From: Macrolepiota albuminosa
Lineage: Eukaryota; Basidiomycota; Agaricomycetes; Agaricales; Agaricaceae
NCBI GenBank assembly: GCA_027475525.1
Contig: JAMWFC010000054.1
Coordinates: forward strand, 2,658,468-2,722,467
Direction of reading: 5' to 3'
Length of the DNA stretch: 64,000 bases
The position numbers were made by a program, and so were the translations under genes. Under the pieces are notes generated by a model that was not told where the DNA came from, did not search any database, and worked only from the letters and a program-made list of their open reading frames with translations. The stretch's first letter is position 1; every line of letters begins with the position of its first letter. Shown one piece after another: positions 54,971 to 64,000 of the stretch.

Positions 54971-56283
54971 ATGGCCCCCATTTCTACATTCTTTGTCTTG
55001 CCCATGGATGCCACCAATCCCTCCATCTCTGAGTGTATCATACACCATAGATGGGAAGGCCCTAAGTATGCCCATGCGAACAGAAATTTCACTCTGTGGA
55101 CCAAGAAGCTCAAGGACATGCTTATCCTCAATGGAATTTATTCACATGTTTTTGACAATATCACCATTCATCCAAGCATAGACTTGGAACCATGTGCATA
55201 TGCTAATTGGGGGCTGAACAATCAACTTGCCATCACATTTATTAAATCTGTGCTTGATGATGCTGAGCACCATGATCTGGTTACCGACAAAGGTGCAGCT
55301 GCATGCTTTGCAGACCTGAAAGTATGAGCTCAGAAGGAAGATCCCATTAAGCAAATCACTCTTCTCCAGGAGGTGTTATTGACTTACTGTTCTATGGCTG
55401 AGCTGCTGCCGGTCATGGCAGGGCACATAGCAGACGTTGTCAAATGAGCATTCGATATAGAAAAGATTGATAGGGACCTTTTTACGTGTATCGCTCTACT
55501 GAACAGTCTTAACAACCTGACTTTTGAGTTGCTCCAGAACTCCGTCTCCACTCTTATCAGTAAGAGCTCCCAAAGTGCACCTTGCAGCTCTGTGGATATT
55601 CGTGTACTCATGGAGAATGCTCAAATATTCTCAATGCAAAGGCTAAATCCAGTCACGCCACAGCCTTTAGCATGAGAGGAGGTGGGAAAACAGACTTACC
55701 AGGACACAACCATGGCCCTGGCACAGTCTGCTGTGAGAACTGCTTCATGCTCAAAAGGCCGTGCAAGGGCCATACCAAGGTGTGTTATGTATAAAAAGGA
55801 GGAGGAATGGCCAGAAAGACCATCACAGAAGCTCAGGAAGCCCAGAGAGCCTCCAGAGGGAAGAGTAACGCACCAACAAAAGCTGTGAATAAAACTACAG
55901 CAACACAGTCTCCAAAATCTTTTGTTGCTGTCACAGGTCTTGATGGAAAGCTATGGTATGTTGACCCGTCACAACTAGGCCAGCTACCTGTTCTCACAGA
56001 AATGGCAGCCATTGCCAAAATCCCCTCCCCTCTATCAACAATGACTCACAGTATGGAATGTTGGGAGCACATTGGTTTTACTGCTGTAGACGAAGTCAGC
56101 ATCACAGTAGACTGGAATACTCATGCAAAATGCATCACAAATAGCATTCTTGCTGCTGATATTACTCTGGTCAAAAAATCTGGGTGCTCACCTATCAACT
56201 CTCTACACACTACCCCTTTCTTCATTGATTCGGGTGCAACTGTCCATATTTCCCCTTGCCATGAAGACTTTATAACATTATGA
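54971..56283 (+). pseudogene. Copia-2 Gag and protease
   Basis: Starts MAPISTFFVLPMDATNP; FTLWTKKLKDMLILNGIYSHVF and YANWGLNNQLAITFIKSVLDD are Gag blocks. TGA at about 55325 and further stops follow. Near 55700: GHNHGPGTVCCENCFMLKRPC and GHTKVCY, then MARKTITEAQEAQRASRGK, LWYVDPSQLGQLP and the protease motif FFIDSGATVHISPC. TGA follows at 56281. Confidence 0.8.
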
Positions 56284-57350
56284 CCGATCATGCTGTGTAG
56301 TGTAAAGGGGCTTGGTAGATCCACAGTTGTGGCAATCGGAGTTGGAGATATTCAATTACACATTGCAAGAGGTGCAGTCATTGTCCTACAAGATACCCTC
56401 TACATCCCTAATGTGAATGTTTATCTTATTTCCGTCAGCTTACTTGCCACCTCTTCAGGCTTGGACACTGTATTTGATGACTCATCAGTCAGAATCATTG
56501 ATTGATCCACACACACACTTGTCACACAAGGAAGTTTTGCTCCAGAACAATGGCTATACACTCTCAATTTTGGCACTATTTCATCCCAGCATTGCACTTT
56601 CTCACTTCAGCATGCCAGCAATCTGGAAACCTGGCATTGTTGTCTTGGACATGCCAATTACCAGACCGTCCTGGACATGCTTAAAACTGGATTAATACCA
56701 GGTATGCCCTCTGTCTTATCCTCAAAACTGCCTAAGTGTAACTCATGTATCCTCAGCAAACAGATGAGGAACATGGTATCAAAGGTGCAGGAGAAAGAGC
56801 AGAAAGCAATGCATAAGCTAGAAATAGTGTGGGTTGACCTTATTGGTCCTCAGGCTCTCATGTCTCATGGAGGATACAAGTATATCATGAATATAGTTGA
56901 TGATTTTACAAGTGAACACTGGTTAATACTTCTGAAGACCAAGGCTGAAGCCTTAACTCACCTCAAGGCATGGCAAGTCACACACAAAAATGAGACCCAA
57001 CTCAAACTCAGCACGTTTAGAACAGGTCACAATGGGGAACTTGACAGGCGGGATATGCAAGCAATGCAAGCATGGCTTCTGTCTTGAGGCACTGAGCAAC
57101 AGTATGGAGTGGCATATATGTCAGCTCATATTGGACGTGTTGAATGGCTGCATTGGACTCTGATGGGAAAGGCACGTGCTATGAGGATAGCAGCTGGTTG
57201 TCCACCTATCATGTGGGATGAATTTTACTTGACCGCTTCTCATCTCCACAAAATGCTATGAGGATAGCAGCTGGTTGTCCACCTATCATGTGGGATGAAT
57301 TTTACTTGACCGCTTCTCATCTCCACAAAAAAACACTTACTAAATCGATG
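56284..57350 (+). pseudogene. Copia-2 integrase, truncated
   Basis: LGHANYQTVLDMLKTGLIPG, CNSCILSKQMRN, VWVDLIGPQ, IMNIVDDFT, then RTGHNGELD where Copia-1 has GHDSELK (Asp to Asn at the second catalytic position), TGA at about 57085, and GRVEWLHWTLMGKARAM. Seam 11 lies here; after its removal the frame runs on to KKTLTKSMRG. Confidence 0.8.
57177..57330. repeat. 77-bp tandem duplication, seam 11
   Basis: 57177-57253 and 57254-57330 are identical with mismatched flanks; doubles RIAAGCPPIMWDEFYLTASH. Confidence 0.97.
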
Positions 57351-57367
57351 AGAGGTATCACTCTGTA

Positions 57368-57626
57368 GCATAGTCAATATTATATTATATTTATTATAAT
57401 ATAATATTATTTTACATTAGTATATAAATAGTTTTACCAGCTGCTTACAAAGCAGCTTATTTTTGTTGTAAACTACATTGTCAATAGACCGGTCTGGTCT
57501 GATTCAGTGTTGTGTGCACACTAAGCTCTCAAATTATTTTTGTTGTAAACTACATTGTCAATAGACCGGTCTGGTCTGATTCAGTGTTGTGTGCACACTA
57601 AGCTCTCAAATTCGTAACTTTGTTAC
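57368..57626 (+). repeat. LTR-like repeat X, copy 2
   Basis: GTAGCATAGTC, the AT block, CAGCTGCTTACAAAGCAGCTTATTTT, TCAATAGACCGGTCTGGTCTGATTC and CGTAACTTTGTTACA parallel 6105-6338. It truncates Copia-2 integrase. Seam 12 is inside. Confidence 0.6.
57457..57610. repeat. 77-bp tandem duplication, seam 12
   Basis: 57457-57533 and 57534-57610 are identical; copy 1 of repeat X lacks the second unit. Confidence 0.96.
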
Positions 57627-58146
57627 ATTTTTTTAAATTCGCCAGCTAGGATCTATTGCCTAGCATCCGACGTCAGTCGCTGAGTTTGTTGACAGAACTC
57701 TATCAGCTTCTCAAGCTTCTTGCACAGCCACACTGTGCAAATTTCAAACAGGGAATCAATGAGTAATCCCATACCTGCAGTCTCCACTGACGGCGGGTGG
57801 AATGCCCACGACCTCCGGGGAGACCCAGCAGACACCCAGGACATGTCAGCATCCAATGCGGGTCAGGCAAGACCCAAGGCTCGAGACTGAGGTCAGAGCA
57901 CCGACCTGACCAGGAATGAAAGCGAGGCCCGGAGAGCTGAAAGCTCACAGCAGGACAGCCCGCAACGCCTCCAGGACAAGATGCCAGGGGGATTAACGCC
58001 CCCAGTTACGCAGCTGCCAGGAGGACTGCAACGGTCTAGCAACGCCTCCAGGACAAGATGCCAGGGGGATTAACGCCCCCAGTTACGCAGCTGCCAGGAG
58101 GACTGCGACGGTCTAGCCAATTGGCTTCCAAAGGACCCCCTGAGGA
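57627..58146. other. presumed leader of Gypsy-2, no gene
   Basis: No supported ORF. Seam 13 is inside; the base composition becomes GC-richer than the Copia-2 side. Confidence 0.4.
57962..58115. repeat. 77-bp tandem duplication, seam 13 (one mismatch)
   Basis: 57962-58038 and 58039-58115 differ at one base (CTGCAACGG versus CTGCGACGG). Confidence 0.9.
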
Positions 58147-60380
58147 TGGCTGACAGTCAACAGACGCCTATGGCGCCCCAGGAGACGCCGAGTTGTCAGT
58201 ACGGACTGGAAGAGCCCTCCCTCCAAGCCGGAGTAGTGGGACCAGGCGGTCCACCACGGGCTCAATGCCTTTTAAAATAGCAGAAGCCCGCATAGAGGAG
58301 GTACCAGAGGAGGCTGCAAGGCCTGAAGTATCCCATGTGGAAAACCGATTCCCGTGCACACCAGCAGGGGAGGAAGCTCTGGAGGTTGTAGAGCTTCCAG
58401 AGGAGGTGATGGAGTCATCAAGTGACGACGACGCCAGAGCAGAGGAGCAGCGGCTGAAAACCGTGTACACCGTGTGCTTGCGGGTGTTCTGGGACTTGCA
58501 CCCAGAGGTGATGAAATACACCACCCAAGCGTGACTCAAGCGCTACGTGTCAGCGCATATAGTAGCACTTAGGTGACAAGGGCACAAAGTGCCCAATGTA
58601 TTCAGTACAAGATATACTGATTTGATAGTGAGAGTGCTCATGATGGAGCTGCAAATGTATGTGCAGCGGAAGGCCACACGGCAATCGGGGGCCTCGACCC
58701 CCTGGAGCCACACATCTGAGGAATGCTTGGCACGACACAATCAAGATGTCGGAATCGAGCTAGTGGAGGCACTAGCACGGGCGCAAGAAGTGCCCGAAGT
58801 AAGACCAGTGAGTACTTTTTATACTCCAGCAGGACAAGGGTGGTGTGAGGAGCCCCCACACATGCGTAACCATGACCATAGGACAGATATGTCAGGTCCG
58901 GATGGGCACGATAGTACCGTGCTCAAGGTGGAGAGCGAGGCATCTGTGATGCCGCACGTGCCCATGGCCGAAACGTTGAGCGACAGAGTCGTGTATCAAT
59001 GTATGCGTAATGGCGACCTCAGGACTAAGGGACAGTCCCTTATCGACGATCAGGGCATCGTATTCAAGGGCACTAAGCCCATTGACAAGATGTGTTGTCA
59101 ATTTGTCACGCAGGGTCAGGAGAATCAAGCTTCTCCAGTTCCAGGGCGGCGCAACGATCATGATCAAGGAGACTTCCTCGATCGAGATAGCGCCACAAGA
59201 CGTGATGTCCCTGGTAACGGCCGGGATGATGGCCCTAGGTCGACTCCTCGAGATGAGGGCAATTATGCCCACAGTTGAGGAGGCTCGGGACGTCCTCCAC
59301 AGGGTGGACGAGGGAAGTCACTTCCCCATGCCGCTGATTTGGCGACTAGATCCCCGGATCAGCGGGAGGCCATTCGAATGCATTGTGAAGCCATGCACAA
59401 TCGCCTGCATTGAGTAGTCAATGATGCCCTGGGTGTAACCTTATGGTTACCAGACGGAGTGAAGCTGCATAAAGCAGACAGTAGGCACATTTGCGCCTAT
59501 ACAGGCGTGTCCAAGTTCAGCGACCTGGAAGATTGGGCGATGGATGTATGCACCCATCTCGTCATGTGCTTATACAGAGGCGACCATATGGAACGAGAAC
59601 GAATCTTCGTTCTTCCTGAGTTCTTGGCCGGAGAGGCCATGGGATGGTTTTGACGGGCAGTACTGCACATCAACCGGGTCCAATATGACTGGACGTTCAA
59701 AGGAGTCCTTACAGGACTGTACGATCGATTTGTACACCCCTCAACGCTCTAGGATGCAAGGCAGGACTTCCAGTCCACCAAGTACACCGAGAAGTTGGGA
59801 GTGCAAGGGTTCTATGATACTCTTAATGACCATGCCCAGAACATGGCAGTATACCTGGACGGGTATACAATGCTCGAAACGTTCCTGGATGGCATTCCAG
59901 CGGACATGCACCGCTATTTAATACGTGAGGATGGATTGTCCCCAGAAGTCAACGATGTGGAAGAGTTTGTGGCATATGCCATCAGGTATGAGCAGTCTCT
60001 GAAGACTGCTAACCACTACAAACATCGGAGTGGACACAAAGGGGGACCCAGGCGACTACTGCCTGGTGGGACACCCTCACGGGGTCAGCATGTGGGGACC
60101 TTCCTGGCCAAAAAGACCGATTTGGACCGTGACCGCAACATGCGGTTTGTTGTACGCAGAACCCCTGCTGCGAACCAAGGGCGGAGCCGCCCACGCCCAG
60201 ATCAGGCGCCGGATGGAAAATGTCCTAAACCAAGGCCGGACTTCAAACCGGCCAACCCACCAGGTCAGACAGGGACTTGTTTCACGTGTGGCCAACCAGG
60301 CCACTACGCTACCAACTGCCCTGCGAAGCCAGGAGCCCCGAGGAAGGGATATACACCCCGTGCCCACCTTCGAGCTGCAC
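58147..60380 (+). pseudogene. Gypsy-2 Gag
   Basis: Region 58193-59278: KIAEARIEEVPEEAARPEV, an acidic stretch SSSDDDARAEEQRLKTVYTV, and MMELQMYVQRKATRQ, interrupted by stops at about 58534 and 58571. Then VSKFSDLEDWAMDVCTHLVM, FLAGEAMGWF (TGA), LDGIPADMHRYLIREDGLSP and YAIRYEQSLK are capsid-like blocks. The zinc knuckle is CFTCGQPGHYATNC (60277-60318). Confidence 0.8.
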
Positions 60381-61144
60381 ATACTGCAGCCATGAGTGGG
60401 AGTGACAGAGATGTATCTGCTGAGTCTGAGGCAGAGCACCCCACAAACGACCAGGAGCCCCCAGAGGAGGCATCGGGCGCTGAGCCTGAGAGTGTGGTCG
60501 TGGAGGGGGAGGAGTACGTCACAGTCGACGTATATGACAATGTCTACAACAACAAGTACTACAGTCGCGACAGCGACTCCGAGTGCCTAGCGGCGATGAC
60601 GGATTGGCTGTCCACAAATGATCCCAAAAGGAATAACGTGGTTCGGATGAAGGTGACTCTTCGTTGTGCAGAGGGCACTTTGCAGCGCCCTACATTGAAA
60701 CGGGCAGACAAGGAGTGCCTGGTCTCGTATGTGGACGTCGATGGCCACAAGGCATGGACCCTATGGGACTCTGGGAGTACTACATCGGGCATAACGCCCC
60801 AGTTTGCCCACATGTACAGAATATCCATGCAGGAGTTGGATACGCCATTGGCGTTACAGCTGGGCACCGTAGGGAGCCGAGCCATGGTGCAGTATGGGAC
60901 AAATGTGACTGTCCAAACACTGGGCTCACGTAGCCAGGAATACATGGATGTAGCGAACTTCAATCGCTACGATATAATACTGGGAACACCATTCATGCAG
61001 CGTAACAAAGTCATACTAGACTTTGACCACTGTCAGGTACTAGTAAATGAGAAAGTGATCCCAGCCGAACAAGCTACAGCAGACGACACTGATAATCGTC
61101 TGCGACATCATCGCACTACGGAGAAGCGCAAGGAGTCTCCATGA
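60381..61144 (+). pseudogene. Gypsy-2 aspartic protease
   Basis: An acidic linker, then WTLWDSGSTTSGITPQFAHM (DSG active site), LALQLGTVGSRAMVQYGTN and FNRYDIILGTPFMQRNKVIL, the retropepsin flap/C-terminal blocks of Gypsy elements. It shares the frame with the gag zinc knuckle from 59795, so gag-pro is one frame; TGA at 61142. Confidence 0.85.
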
Positions 61145-62071
61145 CTTGGCCAGCGCAGAGTGCCGGTGGTGGAGGATGTGGAGGAGGATGTGCAGGCTAT
61201 GCCTGGACTAAGCGCAGACCACAACGTGGTGATGATGAGCGAGGAGGAGTATCAAGCCTCCAAGAGGAGTGACGAGCGAATAATCGCTCCTGATATTCGA
61301 GGCGCAAAGCCTCCAGACAAGCGCCATCGAAAGGCGAGACAATGGGAGAACTCGGTGGATGTATATCTACCTACGTCCTCACGAGTCAAGTTGGAAGACT
61401 TGAGAGACAGCATCCGAGAGGCAGAAGCCTCAGGAGAGGGGGACACACGGTCCCTATGGGTGTGACCAGCCCCCCTGCCGGAGTATGACTGGGCATACGA
61501 CCCCCAAATGCCGCAAGAGTGGAACAAGCTGGTGGCAGCCACGTGTGCACAAAATGTGCACCAGAGACAGATGACCGTCAAACCAGCGTATCGCCAGCCA
61601 GCCTTGGATGAGGTGTCCGTAGCGTACTCACTTGTACGTGAGGGAAAAAGCCTCATGGCTTATAAGGCAGCGGCAGTGGGTGCTCCGCTGAGACTACATA
61701 TACCCAATGACAGTGTCAATTGGGTGCTCGCAATGCGTGAGCAGTATGCACCGCCGCCTTGGCCACCCTCAGAAACGGTGGAAGTACTTCCCCCGGTATG
61801 TATGAAGGGGAAGCAGAAGGCAACAAGCCTTTGTGAGGAAGATATACCTCGGTTGCGTCAGCAATGGCAAGAAGAATTTGCCGATATGGTCAACGGGACC
61901 AAGGAGGAGCTCCCGCCATGGCGGGAGGTGAACCATGAGATCAATCTCATAGACGAGAGCAAGCAGTATAAGTACCACTTGCCACGCTGCCCGCGCGCAC
62001 TCCAGGAGCAACTACGCGATAAAACTAATCGCTATTTAGATGCTCAATGGTGGTCTCCATGCACCACTGCC

Positions 62072-62225
62072 CAAGCTGCACCATTATTGTGCATCCTGAA
62101 GAAGGATGGAACCCTTCAAACAGCTCTTGATGCGCGTCAGCGCAATGACAAGCTGCACCATTATTGTGCATCCTGAAGAAGGATGGAACCCTTCAAACAG
62201 CTCTTGATGCGCGTCAGCGCAATGA
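62072..62225. repeat. 77-bp tandem duplication, seam 14
   Basis: 62072-62148 and 62149-62225 are identical. Confidence 0.95.
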
Positions 62226-62338
62226 CAACACCATAAAGGATGTAACTCCTTTACCAGATCAGGAACCCTTCAAACAGCTCTTGATGCGCGTCAGCGCAAT
62301 GACAACACCATAAAGGATGTAACTCCTTTACCAGATCA
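62185..62338. repeat. 77-bp tandem duplication, seam 15, overlapping seam 14
   Basis: 62185-62261 and 62262-62338 are identical. Two seams 113 bp apart imply a very short contig between them. Confidence 0.95.
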
Positions 62339-62929
62339 GGAGGTGATCTGGGAAGATGTGGCTCGGGCAAAGTATCGCTCGAAGATTGACCTTACTGACA
62401 CTTATGAGCAGGTGCGCATTTGCACTGAAGATGTACCCAAGACCGTATTTGCATCGATCATGGGCACGTTCACGAGCAACATAATGCAGATTGGAGACTG
62501 TAATGCTCCAGCAACTTTCCAGAGGCTAATGATCTCTATCTTCCGAGATGTAATAGGACATTTTATGCACGTCTACTTAGATGACATATTCATCTACTCG
62601 GATTCTATGGAGGAGCATGAGCAGCACCTCAGAGTCGTATTTGAACGACTGCGCAAGTACAAGTTGTACTTGAAGTGGAAGAAATGTGAGCTCTACGCTC
62701 AGAGTATAGACTGCCTAGGGCATGTCATAGATGAGCGGGGTATCCACCCCAATCAGGACAAGCTCGATCGCATTCGGGAGTGGCAAATGCCCTGAAACTA
62801 CAATGACATCCAACGGTTTGTTGGTCTTGTCAACTACATATCGAGCTTCTTGCCCGATGTCACAGCCTATACTGGGCCACTTATGGCCATGACACAGAAC
62901 GGGTCACCGTTCAATTGGAGGCCATTGAT

Positions 62930-63903
62930 AGGACCCCATACAGGATCAGCGCATCAACGGCAGGCTACGGCAACACGGCACAGGCTCAGGGTACCTTAGT
63001 GCGCGCTAACTAACCAATTTTGGCAATATTTGACGGCCGTGCACGGCAAGAAGCAGATCCAATCAGTGATAGCGCTGATGGCAGACAGAATGACAACTGA
63101 CAGATGGCATCAGTCACTGACGACAGCGCTTAGGGAGAAGCCTGATGATCTATCAAAAACTGACGGACAGCTTGGCGTTTGACCTTGGCATCTGACATCG
63201 CTTAGCGCCTCGATTTGGCGCCTGACATCGCTAAGCCTTTTGGACAGACAGAAGGGTGATGGATTGATGGTTTAGCATTGCGATCTGCCGCCTGGCGTCG
63301 CTAAGGGTCTTGAATGGACGGTAGGGATCTGAAACTGTTGGAGCTACCCCTATGAAATTTTCCAGTTTACCGCACTTTGGCAATGGTTGGTCACTGGCGA
63401 CGGTGAACTCCTTGTAGTATATAAAGTACTTACCGACTTGTACATACCCATCGAACAATAGACCAGAGTTTACTACTCCCCTTTCTTCAGTCTCCCTTAC
63501 GCACGAGATTTCATTTATGGTTGGCAACGTCGAGCTCGTCGGCAGCTGCAGACTTCATCGCTAGCCTTCGACCTATTTGCGCCTTGCATCTACGGCAGGC
63601 ATTTACGACACTTAGACTTCGCTAAGCTTACCGCGCTCTTGCCACTCACGTTGCCGTGTTCACTTACCGCTCCCTTCATAGGCGCTTTACCTTAGCGCGT
63701 TACGCTTGCCGACCCCCTTACTGACTTTTCCCCATTTTCATAGGCGCGTTCTCTGGGACCTGCCCGGGACTCCCCACATCACTTATAGCGCGCCCAACGC
63801 AAGCAATTGGTACGGTAACACCATAGTAATATTTGTTACTGACCAAAACTTTGGGCGTCATCACCGTTGCACCAGCGGTGCTTTGAGATGGTCAAACGGA
63901 TCT
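62930..63903. mobile_element. unidentified insertion splitting Gypsy-2, possibly a solo LTR
   Basis: Gypsy homology stops at FNWRPL and resumes at TKTPMIRPID (63904), so about 970 bp replaced a short stretch. It has no coding region. It contains repeated TGACATCGCTTAGCGCCT/TTTGGCGCCTGACATCGCTA motifs near 63190-63300, a TATA-like TATATAAAGTAC (63418) and pyrimidine-rich sequence after it, as in an LTR promoter. Ends and target duplication are not clear. Confidence 0.5.
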
Positions 63904-64000
63904 GTACAAAGACTCCGATGATTCGACCAATCGACCCTAGACGGGACGAGCCAATATGGCTCATTTGCGACGCGTCCAAGACAGGCATCAGAGCCATGTA
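63904..64000 (+). pseudogene. Gypsy-2 RNase H start, cut by the window end
   Basis: TKTPMIRPIDPRRDEPIWL then ICDASKTGIRAM: the first RNase H Asp (CDAS) of Gypsy elements, directly downstream of RT in the normal order. Confidence 0.8.

Larger units (their letters stand above)
54409..57350 (+). mobile_element. Copia-2, 5' part of a decayed Copia element, same family as Copia-1
   Basis: 5' LTR, primer-binding site, gag, protease and integrase in order, with many stops. It ends inside integrase (after TKSMRG, about 57350), where repeat X copy 2 begins. RT, RNase H and 3' LTR are missing. Confidence 0.82.
61145..62935 (+). pseudogene. Gypsy-2 reverse transcriptase
   Basis: Linker 61160-61465, then LPPWREVNHEINLIDESKQY, RCPRALQEQLRDKTNRYLDA and AAPLLCILKKDGTLQTALDA. 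Removing one copy each of seams 14 and 15 (154 bp) brings ARQRND into frame with NTIKDVTPLPDQEVIWEDVA. Then KIDLTDTYEQVRICTED, NAPATFQRLM and the active site VYLDDIFIYSDS, CLGHVIDERGI. Stop after REWQMP; RFVGLVNYISSFLPDVT follows; homology ends at FNWRPL (about 62926). Confidence 0.87.
58147..64000 (+). mobile_element. Gypsy-2, decayed Ty3/Gypsy element, interrupted
   Basis: Gag, protease, RT and the start of RNase H in Gypsy order on plus. It is unrelated at sequence level to Gypsy-1. Several in-frame stops and one ~970-bp insertion (about 62930-63903) break it; it continues past the window end. No LTR was identified. Confidence 0.82.

Noticed and set aside
57703..57948. Minus-strand ORFs of 67-81 residues
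   Set aside because: Low-complexity frames without domains in the presumed Gypsy-2 leader.
1..64000. tRNA, rRNA or CRISPR
   Set aside because: No cloverleaf-like, rRNA-like or regularly spaced repeat-spacer structure was seen by eye; a tRNA scan would settle the first.

Overview
The window looks like repeat-rich chromosomal DNA of a mushroom-forming basidiomycete (Agaricomycetes). Evidence: split genes with 45-60 nt GT-AG introns, a kinase-like family and a Crinkler-type NTPase common in these fungi, and a transposon mix typical of them (Ngaro/DIRS, KDZ, CACTA/Tnp2, Copia, Gypsy). No rRNA, tRNA or CRISPR was seen. There is a 100-N gap at 26060-26159. At least 15 places carry a tandem duplication of exactly 77 bp (13 identical, 2 with one mismatch). 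I read these as assembly seams (k-mer overlap of 77 left untrimmed), because removing one copy repairs the reading frame in several unrelated genes.

Layout. 1-4865: internally deleted Gypsy/chromovirus element (minus strand) with two 640-bp LTRs and a spliced accessory gene on the opposite strand. 4866-8101: truncated ORF, a Copia-LTR-like repeat and a degenerate tandem array. 8102-10958: DNA transposon with ~330-bp terminal inverted repeats, a KDZ transposase remnant (minus) and a spliced mushroom repeat gene (plus). 12040-21775: host-like region in which a divergent pair (kinase-like gene on minus, small helical-protein gene on plus) occurs twice; a dead Tc1/mariner-like element (16943-19931) sits inside the second pair. 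21945-34266: Ngaro element A (plus), split by a Copia element (26236-32145, TSD TACAC). 34669-36816: Crinkler-like P-loop NTPase/nuclease-like gene (minus). 36948-43194: CACTA element with two convergent genes, inserted at the 3' tip of Ngaro element B (43195-49615, minus). 49653-51601: secreted carboxylesterase (minus). 51783-54400: small repeats and remnants. 54409-57350: second Copia copy, decayed. 57368-57626: LTR-like repeat. 58100-64000: Gypsy element 2 (plus), decayed and interrupted at about 62930-63903.

The likely working host genes are the two kinase-like genes, gene B (20984-), the Crinkler-like gene and the carboxylesterase. Removing the nested elements brings gene B, the Crinkler-like gene and the carboxylesterase next to each other, so most of 22-50 kb is inserted DNA. 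The most interesting biology is the duplicated kinase/helical-protein module, the pair of Ngaro retroelements sharing three spliceosomal introns, the antisense spliced gene in Gypsy-1, and the long-TIR KDZ-derived element.
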